Positions 8,053 to 17,066 of a stretch of DNA of 64,000 nt are shown here, one piece after another. Origin of the DNA: Evansella halocellulosilytica. GTDB taxonomy: Bacteria > Bacillota > Bacilli > Bacillales > Salisediminibacteriaceae. Where the stretch lies: NCBI RefSeq assembly GCF_002335745.1, contig NZ_NIST01000001.1, positions 4,744,191 to 4,808,190 of the forward strand, in the 5' to 3' direction. The notes under the pieces are model-generated. The model worked only from the letters and a program-made list of their open reading frames with translations, was not told where the DNA came from and did no database searches. Position 1 is the stretch's first letter. Each line of letters opens with the position of its first letter. Made by a program: the position numbers and the translations under genes.

Positions 8053-9456
8053 TTACACTTCATGCTTATGAATCCCGCGCCCTTGTGTAAATAGTGTCAC
8101 AACGATTAAAACAATAAACGCTACCGGTACCGCGATAACGGCCGCATTTAATTCATATGGCTGTCCAAGTACAATTTCCCAAAGGAGGGTTGTTGTCACA
8201 CCAGCAATCATCGAAGAAATTCCCCCGATTGCATTGACCTTTTTCCAGAAGAAAACGGCTAACACGGCAGGTGTCACCCCTGCACCATAAACGGTGTAAG
8301 CGTACATTTGTACACTTAATACGGTTGGGAAGTAGCTAATTAAGATAAATGATAGTACCCCTAAAACAACAATGAACATACGCGTCATCCAAAGCTGTCT
8401 CGCATCAGATGCATTAGGATTAATATAATTTTTATAGACGTCATATGTTAAGTTTGTCGCTGCAGATAATAAAAATGAATTTCCTGTTGTAATAATGAAA
8501 GATGCAGCAGAAGCTAATAACAGTCCACTTACTACTACTGGCATCACTAATGTCGTAGCCATCAGTGCCATTCCAGGATCAATGTCCGGGAAAATAGAAC
8601 GTGAGGCAAAGGCGATAAAGCCAATCGCTGGTGAAATAATTAACATCGCGATAAACCAACCGATTTGACCGCGTTTAGCAGAACGGTCTCCTTTAGACGA
8701 TGCAAGTCGTTGGTACATATTTTGGTCACCTAGTAATAAAAAGAGAGACGGTAATAAATATCCAAGTAGCTGCAGACTCGTTAATCCGCCTGTCGTTGTC
8801 ATATGGGACTCAGGAACATTGGCAACGATTTGATCCCATCCACCTGCAACAACTAAAATTGTTGGCACAGCTATAATCAGTCCGCCAACCATTAAAAATC
8901 CACTAATCGCATCTGTTTGAGAAACAGACCGAAGCCCACCAATCATCGCTAAAAAGATAATCATGGCAGCACCAATAATCGTCCCTGTTTCTACAGAAAT
9001 CCCAGTTGTCAAATTCAATATAAACCCTAAACCTTGCATTTGATATGATACGATCCCTACATAAGCAAGGATAATAATGACACTCGCAATATTACGGGAA
9101 GTTGTCCCATATTTCGCTTCTAATATTCCAGAGACGGTAAATTTCCCATACTCACGGATTTTAGGTGCAATAACATAAAGAACTAGAATACCAACTAATG
9201 TCGGAAGCATTAATAATAAAGCTGGAATAATTCCATAACTGTAAGCCATGGACGTTTCTCCACCTGAAATACTTCCACTTCCAGTCCACGTTGCAAGTAG
9301 TGTCCCCATTAATACTAATGGTCCGAGACTCTTACCTGCCAAAACAAAATCTTCACTGCCAGAAACTTTCTTTGATGTGAAGATCCCGATCGCAATCATG
9401 ACGATCGCGTAAGCAACAATAAACCATAATAACGTCGGATCATGTTGTAGTTCCAT
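8053..9456 (-). CDS. Sodium:solute symporter family transporter
   Basis: Membrane transporter of 467 residues with about 12-13 hydrophobic helices and SSS-family landmarks: FVLAGKSLGPLVLMGTLLATWTGSGS near residue 35 and GGLRSVSQTDAISGFLM at about 170-190. The helix SAASFIITTGNSFLLSAATNLTYDVYK (about 318-345) holds the Ser/Thr pair that forms the second sodium site in this fold. It should couple sodium entry to uptake of an organic solute; the substrate cannot be read from sequence (proline, pantothenate and other carboxylates are all transported within the family). The ATG has AGGAG some 13 bp upstream, slightly far. It stands alone. Confidence 0.85.
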   Translation of the reverse strand: MELQHDPTLLWFIVAYAIVMIAIGIFTSKKVSGSEDFVLAGKSLGPLVLMGTLLATWTGSGSISGGETSMAYSYGIIPALLLMLPTLVGILVLYVIAPKIREYGKFTVSGILEAKYGTTSRNIASVIIILAYVGIVSYQMQGLGFILNLTTGISVETGTIIGAAMIIFLAMIGGLRSVSQTDAISGFLMVGGLIIAVPTILVVAGGWDQIVANVPESHMTTTGGLTSLQLLGYLLPSLFLLLGDQNMYQRLASSKGDRSAKRGQIGWFIAMLIISPAIGFIAFASRSIFPDIDPGMALMATTLVMPVVVSGLLLASAASFIITTGNSFLLSAATNLTYDVYKNYINPNASDARQLWMTRMFIVVLGVLSFILISYFPTVLSVQMYAYTVYGAGVTPAVLAVFFWKKVNAIGGISSMIAGVTTTLLWEIVLGQPYELNAAVIAVPVAFIVLIVVTLFTQGRGIHKHEV

Positions 9457-9931
9457 TACAAAAAATCAGCTCCTAGTTATTTCATCGTGCTGTACGGTAA
9501 TAAGAAATGTTCAAACATTTGCTTCGATTTAACTTCTTCGGTAACGGCAACGACGTTCTACTAACTTCCGTTTCGGCACAACGTTATTTAATCTATCATA
9601 CTTCCGAATATATTAAAAACGGCTAAAAAGCTGATATTACCTTGTTTTTATCTCCTTCCGCAACAAGCTCAACGATTCACAATGTGAAAGTATTCCCATA
9701 ATGTCACACGATTCAAATGTTGCTCTATTCTTATGAAAATTTCGAATATAACTTCTTCAGCTTAAAAAATATATTAATAAAATAATGCAAAAGTCCTAAA
9801 TGAAGAAGTGTTCTTAAATCCACTTGTTTAATTACTTAATTTTAAAGTTATCCATCTCTATAAATAATTTACTAAGATAATTTCGACAGAAGTAATTTAG
9901 ACAACCACGTATATACATTTATTTCTATAAC
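9457..9931. other. Gene-free intergenic stretch between divergent genes
   Basis: AT-rich DNA between the symporter gene (minus) and the ribosomal protection gene (plus). The only structure noted is a short dyad (AAATGTT/AACATTT) near 9508-9525. No ORF with a ribosome binding site and no clear symporter promoter was found. Confidence 0.5.
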
Positions 9932-9963
9932 TGTAAATTGTGATATGATATATACAATTTACA
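9932..9963 (+). promoter_or_regulatory. Operator-like dyad over the -10 region of the tet-like gene
   Basis: Perfect 10-bp inverted repeat (TGTAAATTGT ... ACAATTTACA) with a 12-bp centre that contains TATGAT, a good -10 box. Transcription would start near the right arm, only about 10 bp before the ribosome binding site of the leader ORF. This geometry suits repressor binding rather than an RNA hairpin. The -35 region is poor. Confidence 0.6.
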
Positions 9964-9978
9964 AAGGAGGCGTTTTTT

Positions 9979-10086
9979 ATGCAAAGATTTCACTTAAAAA
10001 ACCAAATGAAAGGACAAAAGACAATGATAATTAAGAGGGGCATAATCTATGAAAAGAATCAATATTGGAGTTTTAGCCCATGTTGA
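9979..10086 (+). CDS. Leader ORF overlapping the start of the tet-like gene
   Basis: A 35-codon ORF (MQRFHLKNQMKGQ...) starts with ATG 9 bp after AAAGGAGG, the best ribosome binding site in the region. It ends with TGA at 10084-10086, 38 bp inside the next gene in a different frame. It is basic at its N-terminus. Leader peptides upstream of antibiotic-responsive ribosome genes often control expression by attenuation or translational coupling; this is inferred here from position alone. The main gene has its own AGAGGGG site inside the leader ORF. Confidence 0.5.
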   Translation: MQRFHLKNQMKGQKTMIIKRGIIYEKNQYWSFSPC

Positions 10087-11995
10087 TGCTGGTAAAACAA
10101 CTTTAACCGAACAAATTTTATATCAGGCGGGCATCATTAAACATGTAGGTTCTGTTGATAAAGGAACAACTTTAACGGATTCGTTGGAGATTGAACGAAG
10201 AAGAGGGATCACTGTAAAATCAGCAGCTGTATCGTTCTACTTGAACGATCTTAAAGTGAACGTCATTGATACACCTGGCCATGCTGATTTTATTTCTGAA
10301 GTGGAGCACTCTTTAAATGTTTTAGACGGTGCGATTTTAGTTATCTCCGCAGTTGAAGGAGTTCAATCCCAAACGAGAGTATTGATGCAAACATTAAAGG
10401 AACACCGAATCCCTACGATTTTGTTTATGAACAAAATTGATCGTATAGGTGCAGATTACAAAAAAATCGTTACAATGATTCAAACGTTATTAGATGAGCA
10501 TATATGTGAAATGAACAACGTTATCGATGCTGGGAGTTCGAGTGTTCGAATAAAACGAGCCGATCCAGAAGAATCACAATGGCTTGACATATTAGCATTA
10601 AAAAATGATTCACTACTCTATGACTTAGTCCATTCTATACCGATCACAAAAGATCAGCTGAATGATGAGCTGTGCAGGCAGACGAAAAGTGGCAACGTAT
10701 ATCCGCTCTTTGCCGGGTCTGCAATGAAAGGGATTGGAGTTGAGCAATTACTCGCGAGTTTAGATGACTTTTTTCCTGTTCATAACACGACTGAAAGTGA
10801 AGCGAAACCGTTATCTGGGATTGTATTTAAAGTTCAAATTAATCCTATAGGTGAACGTGTCACCTTTATTCGACTATTTGAAGGGATGATACAGGTTCGT
10901 GAAGAGATACCGGTCATTTCCAAAGAACAACATTCTTCATTGAAAGTAAAACATCTTTATTCTTTACAAAATGGTAAATGGGTATCAGTGAATGAAGTAG
11001 GTGCGGGAGACATCGCTATTCTTAAAGGAGGGCATTTAAAAGTAGGAGACGTGATCGGTACTTTTTCTCAAAAGATGAACGTTATCCATTTTGAAAGTCC
11101 ACCAATACAAGTAATCGTTTCTGCTAAATATCGTGAGGACGAACAAATACTTCACAACGCTTTGCATAATCTCACTGCCGAGGACCCATTTTTACAGTAC
11201 CGCTACGATTCATTAACGAAAGAAAACATGATCCATGTATTCGGTAAAGTTCAGCAAGAAATTTTAACCGAAACGATAAAACAGCAATACGGAATCGAAG
11301 CTTTGTGTTCATCGCCTAAAGTGATGTGTATTGAAAAACCTATTTCTACTGGCGAAGCTGTGGAATATATCGGAGATTCGAATAACCCTTTCCTCGCTAC
11401 CGTAGGGTTTCGCATCGAATATAATACTCAAGGTTCAGGTCTTAAGTACGTTTTAGAAGCAGAATTAGGTTCACTATTGCTCTCTTTCCAAAAAGCGATT
11501 AAAGAAACGGTTGAAGATGTTTTGCAAGAAGGTTTGTATGGCTGGCAAGTAACAGACATTGTCGTAACTTTAACACATACAGGTTACGATAGTGTCCTTA
11601 CGACTGCAAGTGATTTTAGAAATCTCGTTCCACTCGTACTAATGGATGCTTTAAGTAAAGCTGAAACGAATGTTTATGAACCAGCTAACCGTATCCAGTT
11701 GATTCTTCCTGAATCACACTTAAGTAAAGTCTTATCTCGAGCAACGGTGTTAGAAGGTATTTTTCAAGAAGCATATTATCAAAGGAAAACAGTCCATTTA
11801 AACGGGACGATGCCAGTCCGTACTGTTGATATACTAAGATCTGAGCTTCATTCGTTAACGAGTGGTGAAGGGACAATCTCGATCAGACCAGGTGGTTACA
11901 TGATCATAAAGGAGAACTTCCCTAAAAACATACGAAGACAATTGAATCCACTCAACCGCGGTGAATACTTGCTACACATTAATAAAATTATGTAA
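10049..11995 (+). CDS. Tetracycline resistance ribosomal protection-type GTPase (Tet(M)/Tet(O)-like)
   Basis: Translation-factor-like GTPase of 648 residues, close to the ~640 of Tet(M). G motifs are at the N-terminus: AHVDAGKTTLTE (G1, about residues 10-21), the switch I region around RRRGITVKSAA, DTPGHADF (G3, about 74) and MNKIDRIG (G4, about 129). The EF-G-like domains II-V follow, ending LNPLNRGEYLLHINK. Such proteins bind the ribosome and release tetracycline; more distant chromosomal members may have other ribosome-rescue roles, so resistance is not proved. The gene follows an operator-like dyad and a leader ORF, which suggests induction. A terminator follows. Confidence 0.85.
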   Translation: MKRINIGVLAHVDAGKTTLTEQILYQAGIIKHVGSVDKGTTLTDSLEIERRRGITVKSAAVSFYLNDLKVNVIDTPGHADFISEVEHSLNVLDGAILVISAVEGVQSQTRVLMQTLKEHRIPTILFMNKIDRIGADYKKIVTMIQTLLDEHICEMNNVIDAGSSSVRIKRADPEESQWLDILALKNDSLLYDLVHSIPITKDQLNDELCRQTKSGNVYPLFAGSAMKGIGVEQLLASLDDFFPVHNTTESEAKPLSGIVFKVQINPIGERVTFIRLFEGMIQVREEIPVISKEQHSSLKVKHLYSLQNGKWVSVNEVGAGDIAILKGGHLKVGDVIGTFSQKMNVIHFESPPIQVIVSAKYREDEQILHNALHNLTAEDPFLQYRYDSLTKENMIHVFGKVQQEILTETIKQQYGIEALCSSPKVMCIEKPISTGEAVEYIGDSNNPFLATVGFRIEYNTQGSGLKYVLEAELGSLLLSFQKAIKETVEDVLQEGLYGWQVTDIVVTLTHTGYDSVLTTASDFRNLVPLVLMDALSKAETNVYEPANRIQLILPESHLSKVLSRATVLEGIFQEAYYQRKTVHLNGTMPVRTVDILRSELHSLTSGEGTISIRPGGYMIIKENFPKNIRRQLNPLNRGEYLLHINKIM

Positions 11996-12002
11996 ATGCA
12001 AA

Positions 12003-12055
12003 GAAGAGGGTGTCACTAAAAGGTATATTTTAGGACACCCTCTCTTCAATTTTAT
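12003..12055 (+). terminator. Terminator of the tet-like gene
   Basis: Stem GAGGGTGTC/GACACCCTC with a loop of about 19 nt, followed by a T-rich stretch; it lies 11 bp after the stop codon. Confidence 0.75.
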
Positions 12056-12173
12056 CGTTTACCCGCGAAAATTTGGATTTATCCTGTTAAATAACGGTTT
12101 ATCCTCGATAATCCAAGTTTACATCTTTATTTATCCGCGAACTTTCTCATATAAAGTCATCCGAGGTCATTGC

Positions 12174-13895
12174 CTATTTTAAGTAAGCTAATACATCCTC
12201 TTTCAATTGTGTTAACACGTCTTTTCCTTCTTCATCCGTGTTCGCTTTTAATGAGAAATAAACTTTCATTTTTGGCTCTGTCCCTGAAGGTCTGAAGCAA
12301 ATCCAACCATTTTCAAAGAAATATTTCACGACATTGGCTAAAGGTAATGTCAGTTTATCCTCTTTTTGAGCAGATACATCAATTCGTATACCAGCTTGAT
12401 AGTCTTCAATATGTGTAATTGGCATTCCTGCTGCCGAATTTAATGGGTCTTTACGAAGTTTTTCCATCATACCTGTAATTTGCTCGACACCTTTCTTTCC
12501 TTTTAATGTCATTGAATGCAAATGCTCTTGGAAGTAGCCATATTGTTGATAAATTTCTTCGAGTCCCTCTAACAACGTCTTTCCTTTTACTTTCCATGAT
12601 GCCGCAACTTCACAGACAAAGAGAGCAACTTGAACTGCATCCTTATCACGTACGAACGGTCGAACTAAATACCCGTAGCTCTCCTCATACCCGAAAACAA
12701 ACGTCGCTTCACCTGTTTCTTCATACTGTCTAATTTTTTCACCGATAAATTTAAAACCAGTTAATGTATCAACAGTCTTTACGCCGAACTTGTCAGCAAT
12801 CTTTTCACCTAAATCAGATGTCACAATCGTTTTTAACATGACCGCATTATGTGGCAGCTTTCCTTGTGCTTTCATAGTCGTTAGTAAGTAATGTAAGATT
12901 AATGCACCTGTCTGATTGCCTGTTAAAACTTGATAGTTTCCTTCATTATTTTTTACTGCAACCCCTAATCTGTCCGCATCAGGGTCTGTCCCAATGAGAA
13001 CGTCTCCATTTACTTTTTCACCGTATTGAATGGCCAATTTAAACGCTTCATGTTCCTCTGGATTCGGGGAAGCAACTGTTGAAAATTCCGGATCTGCAGT
13101 TACTTGCTCTTCAACTAAATGAACATTTGTAAACCCATTGTTTTTTAGCGCTTCTGTTACAGTTTGAAAGCTCGTTCCGTGTAAAGGTGTGAACACAACA
13201 GATAGCTTACTGCCATTTTCTTTGACTAGCTGCTCGTCTAAAATGACTTTTGAGATATTTTCCTGGTATGCATCTAAAACTTCTTTGCCAATAAACGTAA
13301 CTTGTTCAATATCTTCTAACTTCGCCTCTTCTGCAATCGGTAAAGAGAGTTCATCTTCTATATTCACGATATCTTCAATAAGTTCTTTTGCAGATTCTGG
13401 GGTTAACTGAGCACCATCATCCCCATACACTTTATACCCGTTATATTCAGGAGGATTGTGACTTGCAGTAATGACAATTCCAGCCTGTGCCTTGCAATAA
13501 CGGACTGCAAATGAAAGGACAGGTGTTGGCTGAACATCTTTAAACAAATATACACGAATACCATGATAGGCTAACGTACGTGCTGCTTCTTCAGCAAACT
13601 CTCGTGAATAATGTCTGACATCGTAAGCAATCGCGACCCCTTTTTCACATGCTTTCTGCCCTTTTCGTTTAATCATCTCGGCCAAACCAGTCGTTGCTTT
13701 CCTCACTGTATAACGGTTCATTCGATTTGTCCCTGGACCGGTCTCTCCTCTCATTCCGCCAGTTCCAAATTCGAGTGTTTTATAAAAACTATCTTCAATT
13801 AGTTCATCAGAGGTAAGCGCATCCAATTCCTTTTTTGTGTTTACATCAATACTCGGACTCTTCATCCAACGCTCATATTCTTCTTTCCATCCCAT
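12174..13895 (-). CDS. pgcA: Phosphoglucomutase/phosphomannomutase (alpha-D-phosphohexomutase)
   Basis: Interconverts glucose 1-phosphate and glucose 6-phosphate, feeding UDP-glucose for glycolipid and teichoic acid synthesis. The active-site phosphoserine loop ITASHNPPEYNGYK is at about residue 140, the metal loop GTDPDADRLGVAV at about 305, the sugar loop GFKFIGEKI/GYEESYGYL at about 395-420, and the phosphate loop CFRPSGTEPKMKVYF near the end. Its 573 residues match the PgcA type. The ATG at 13895 is chosen because AGGAGG lies just upstream; a longer reading adds 16 unsupported residues. It is convergent with the tet-like gene. Confidence 0.93.
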   Translation of the reverse strand: MGWKEEYERWMKSPSIDVNTKKELDALTSDELIEDSFYKTLEFGTGGMRGETGPGTNRMNRYTVRKATTGLAEMIKRKGQKACEKGVAIAYDVRHYSREFAEEAARTLAYHGIRVYLFKDVQPTPVLSFAVRYCKAQAGIVITASHNPPEYNGYKVYGDDGAQLTPESAKELIEDIVNIEDELSLPIAEEAKLEDIEQVTFIGKEVLDAYQENISKVILDEQLVKENGSKLSVVFTPLHGTSFQTVTEALKNNGFTNVHLVEEQVTADPEFSTVASPNPEEHEAFKLAIQYGEKVNGDVLIGTDPDADRLGVAVKNNEGNYQVLTGNQTGALILHYLLTTMKAQGKLPHNAVMLKTIVTSDLGEKIADKFGVKTVDTLTGFKFIGEKIRQYEETGEATFVFGYEESYGYLVRPFVRDKDAVQVALFVCEVAASWKVKGKTLLEGLEEIYQQYGYFQEHLHSMTLKGKKGVEQITGMMEKLRKDPLNSAAGMPITHIEDYQAGIRIDVSAQKEDKLTLPLANVVKYFFENGWICFRPSGTEPKMKVYFSLKANTDEEGKDVLTQLKEDVLAYLK

Positions 13896-14032
13896 GTTTA
13901 TGCCTCCTATGTACATCAATTGGTAAAAAGCTCTCCCTGCCAATGGGAAAGCTTTCTGTCCATTCTCATATCCATTATTATACCTGTATTATATTAGCTT
14001 TGCAGTAGGAACATAAAGACAATTTTCGCATA

Positions 14033-14968
14033 TTAGTATTCTTCTAAAACGTCTATTAATAAGTCAGGACGATCAGTAATAATTCCATCTGCTCCTAAAT
14101 CGATAAGTTCTCTCATTGTGTCGGCATCGTTTATCGTCCAATAATGCACATCCATTCCACGACGTTCAGCGCCGCCAATCAGCTTCCCGTCTTTAAGGTC
14201 GAAGATGCCTTCCACTGTCGGAATTTGTACAGCATCAACGTTTGCTCGATATAACCCGTTTAAGAATGCTTTATGAAAAATGACAAACTTCGTCACTTCA
14301 TCCCTACCACCACTTACAGGGACAGTCCCCTCAGAAATATCCTGAAACATTTCAATAATCTCATGTTCAAATGAAGCGACTAAAACACGTTCTGCATTGC
14401 CATATTGTTCGATAAGCTCCCACATTTTTTCACTCATCGGTTCATATAACTCAGGGTCATTTGTCGCTTTCAGTTCAATATTCAAGCGCATATTTGAAAA
14501 CTCCTCAAAAATCTCTTCCACGGTTGGAATGGTTATTCCTTGTCCACGATATGAGTATTCACCTTCTAAATCTTGAAAGTAGTCCGCAGCATCGAGCGCT
14601 TTAATTTCTTCTAACGTCATATCGTTCACTTTTCCAGATCCGTCGGTTGTCCGGTCGACAGTATTATCATGAATCGCAACAAGGTGCCCGTCTTGTGTCA
14701 TATGTACATCAAATTCAATGACGTCAACACCAAGCTCTCTTGCCTGTTCAAAAGCGACAAGCGTATTTGATGGGGCTAAATGTTCCCCGCCTTGATGGGC
14801 AATAACTAAAGGACGATCATTTTCAAAAAACGCATGAGACGGTCGTTCAGATACAGGAAAAAAATAAATGATAGCCCATAAAATGAGAACAACACCTAAA
14901 AATATGACAAACCATTTACCGATCCTCTTTTTCTTCGAAGGACTTTTTTGTATGACAGATTGATACAA
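14033..14968 (-). CDS. Membrane-anchored glycerophosphodiester phosphodiesterase
   Basis: Hydrolyses glycerophosphodiesters to an alcohol and glycerol 3-phosphate. One N-terminal transmembrane helix (about residues 17-37, FVIFLGVVLILWAIIYFF) anchors an extracytoplasmic GDPD domain. Catalytic landmarks are IAHQGGEHLAPSNT (first His), EFDVHMTQDGHLVAIHDNTVDRTTDG (acidic metal ligands and second His), NIELKA and ADGIITDRPD. The TTG start at 14968 is preferred because GAGGAGG is 7 bp before it; the ATG at 15007 lacks such a site. It probably acts on lipoteichoic acid or phospholipid breakdown products, which is inference. Confidence 0.88.
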   Translation of the reverse strand: MYQSVIQKSPSKKKRIGKWFVIFLGVVLILWAIIYFFPVSERPSHAFFENDRPLVIAHQGGEHLAPSNTLVAFEQARELGVDVIEFDVHMTQDGHLVAIHDNTVDRTTDGSGKVNDMTLEEIKALDAADYFQDLEGEYSYRGQGITIPTVEEIFEEFSNMRLNIELKATNDPELYEPMSEKMWELIEQYGNAERVLVASFEHEIIEMFQDISEGTVPVSGGRDEVTKFVIFHKAFLNGLYRANVDAVQIPTVEGIFDLKDGKLIGGAERRGMDVHYWTINDADTMRELIDLGADGIITDRPDLLIDVLEEY

Positions 14969-15175
14969 TCGATTTCCTCCTCTCCCTCTCTTCCATTTTA
15001 TATACAATTTCCAGAATGTCCAAGACTAATTTGATTAATAGTGAGGCATTTCTCTCGTTCATCCGGAAACTATTGATTTATACAATTTACCCGCTAACAA
15101 AAATCATTCTAATGAAGACATCAATCATTTACAATAACATTAATCATGGAAAACAAATATAAGGGGGGATAAACG

Positions 15176-15727
15176 ATGACAAATGCTCTTATAATCGGTG
15201 GTACAGGGATGTTAGGAGGAGCAACGGAATGGTTGACCGAACATGTTGATCATACAACGGTGATTGCACGAAATCAGACAAAATTTCAACGACTTCAAGA
15301 AAAACTGACTCACCCTGAAAAGCTTACGTTTTTGCCGATCAATTATCAAAACAATGAGCTGTTAAAAAATCATATTAAAGAAATGATTGTAAAAAATGGA
15401 CCAATCAGCATTGTCGTCTCCTGGATCCATTCAACCGCACCAGAAGCATTGCCAACGATCATCACAACGATTGATTCATTGCAAACAAAAAGATGGTCAC
15501 TCTATCATGTAACGGGAAGCAGTGCTGATTTATCAAAAATCAAGCAGCGTCTCACTGTTCCAGAGACGTGTGACTATTTACAAGTTCAACTCGGATTTAT
15601 CATCGAACAAAACCGACCAAGGTGGCTCACTCATCAAGAAATTTCCAACGGGGTTATCGAGGCTATTAAGCATAAAAATAAAGTAACTGTCGTCGGAACA
15701 TTGGAAACATGGGAGCAAAGACCATAA
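15176..15727 (+). CDS. Short Rossmann-fold NAD(P)-binding protein
   Basis: Protein of 183 residues. It opens with the dinucleotide-binding motif ALIIGGTGMLGGA (about residues 4-16), as in short-chain dehydrogenases and NmrA-like proteins. IARNQTKFQRLQ (about 30) is the expected end of the second strand. At 183 residues it is short for an SDR and lacks a clear YxxxK catalytic pair, so it may not be a classical dehydrogenase. Small stand-alone Rossmann proteins of this kind occur in bacilli without a known role. The ATG has AAGGGGGG upstream. It is flanked by a bidirectional terminator. Confidence 0.7.
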   Translation: MTNALIIGGTGMLGGATEWLTEHVDHTTVIARNQTKFQRLQEKLTHPEKLTFLPINYQNNELLKNHIKEMIVKNGPISIVVSWIHSTAPEALPTIITTIDSLQTKRWSLYHVTGSSADLSKIKQRLTVPETCDYLQVQLGFIIEQNRPRWLTHQEISNGVIEAIKHKNKVTVVGTLETWEQRP

Positions 15728-15754
15728 AAACCATCATTGATTCGAAACAAAAAC

Positions 15755-15795
15755 GCTCTTGCAAAATTGAACGCTTTGCAAGAGCTCCTTTCTTT
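15755..15795. terminator. Bidirectional terminator
   Basis: Perfect 11-bp stem GCTCTTGCAAA/TTTGCAAGAGC with a 9-nt loop. T-rich DNA follows on the plus side and a run of A precedes on the left, so it serves both convergent genes. Confidence 0.85.
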
Positions 15796-16952
15796 TATTG
15801 ATGCAACGTTAATTTAAGCAGTCTGTCATCTGTTTCAGATGGCTGCCCTCTTCCATCTGTGTTATTCGTAATAACATATAGTGCATCATCGTGTGAAATG
15901 ACGTCCCTTAAACGCCCTTCCCCTTCAAAAACCGGGACAATCTGATCTTCCCCTTCGTTCCACCAATAAAGAGCTTGTCCTCTTAGTCCAGCAATTAGTA
16001 GGTGTTCACCGAAAAAAGTTATTCCGGATGGCGCCCAAGTATCTGATCCTGAATGGACGATCGGGGCTTCCATTCCTTCTGCTTGTTCATCTCCGATTAT
16101 TTCTGGCCAGCCATAGTTGTTCCCAGGCTCAATAATGTTTATTTCATCGTGTCCTGTCGGTCCATGTTCTGAACTATACAAGACACCTTCACTGTTCCAA
16201 GATAATCCTTGCGGATTTCGATGCCCGTAAGAATAAATGTAAGAATCATCAAATGGGTTATCTTCTGGGATATCTCCACTTGTCGTCATCCGTAAAATCT
16301 TCCCTGCGAGATTATCTAGATCTTGTGATAAGTTAGGATCATTAGCATCTCCTGTCGTCACATACAAATATCCATCCAGACCAATTTCGATTCTTCCACC
16401 ATTATGGATTCGATCACCCGGAATTTCGTCAAGAAGTATATCCTCTTCTTGCCATTGTCCGTCCCCATAACGAGCAGTTACTACTTTATTCGCTAAAATT
16501 CCTTGTTCATCTTCATACGTATAATACAAAAACGCCTCTTGACTGCTCTCAAAGTCGTCAGTCAGTGCCATTCCTAAAAGCCCGCCTTCTCCTTGATGAG
16601 CAATGTCGTGAGAAGTCGACACTTCCTGTCGCTCGACTTCTCCATTTTCAATGAGAGCGACTGCCCCTCCTCGTTCCGGAATAAATATTTGATCTCCAGC
16701 GATATTGATGTTCCAAGGGATTTCCAAGTTTTCTGCTAAAACGTCCACTTCCCAGCTGTCAGTGGATACACCTTCTAATGATCTTTCTGCTTCTTCGCTA
16801 TCATCATGACCATTCTCTTCATGCTGTTCCGACTGGCTTTCTTCCTCCTCGTCAATGGTCGGGTCGTCCTGAACATCATCTCCCATATCAGTCCTATCAG
16901 TCTCACAAGCTACTAATAAAAGCATACTCAAAATGATACTAAAGAGTTTCAT
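15795..16952 (-). CDS. PQQ-type glucose/sorbosone dehydrogenase lipoprotein
   Basis: Secreted lipoprotein of 385 residues: a signal peptide with lipobox LLVAC (Cys 16), an acidic linker (about 20-60), then a six-bladed beta-propeller of the GSDH family. Family landmarks are WNINIAGDQIFIPERGG, HQGEGGLLGMAL, DRIHNGGRIEIGLDGYLYVTTGD, NPQGLSWN and the SSEHGPTGHDEINIIEPGNNYGWP block (about 258-280). Soluble aldose dehydrogenases of this family need PQQ. No PQQ synthesis genes are present here, so the cofactor would come from elsewhere or the protein acts differently. Its promoter region is the short gap before CRISPR array 1. Confidence 0.87.
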   Translation of the reverse strand: MKLFSIILSMLLLVACETDRTDMGDDVQDDPTIDEEEESQSEQHEENGHDDSEEAERSLEGVSTDSWEVDVLAENLEIPWNINIAGDQIFIPERGGAVALIENGEVERQEVSTSHDIAHQGEGGLLGMALTDDFESSQEAFLYYTYEDEQGILANKVVTARYGDGQWQEEDILLDEIPGDRIHNGGRIEIGLDGYLYVTTGDANDPNLSQDLDNLAGKILRMTTSGDIPEDNPFDDSYIYSYGHRNPQGLSWNSEGVLYSSEHGPTGHDEINIIEPGNNYGWPEIIGDEQAEGMEAPIVHSGSDTWAPSGITFFGEHLLIAGLRGQALYWWNEGEDQIVPVFEGEGRLRDVISHDDALYVITNNTDGRGQPSETDDRLLKLTLHQ

Positions 16953-17066
16953 TATTCAATCCTCCAATATTATGTGTTGGAAACCAGTTATTTAAGCTAT
17001 GTATACGTTATTAATATTTTCATACCCTTTTAAATCATTTCTCATGCATATTCTCAAAGAATAAAT

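Noticed and set aside
11961-12182. 73-codon frame after the tet-like gene
   Set aside because: It overlaps the end of the GTPase gene and its terminator; composition is not protein-like.
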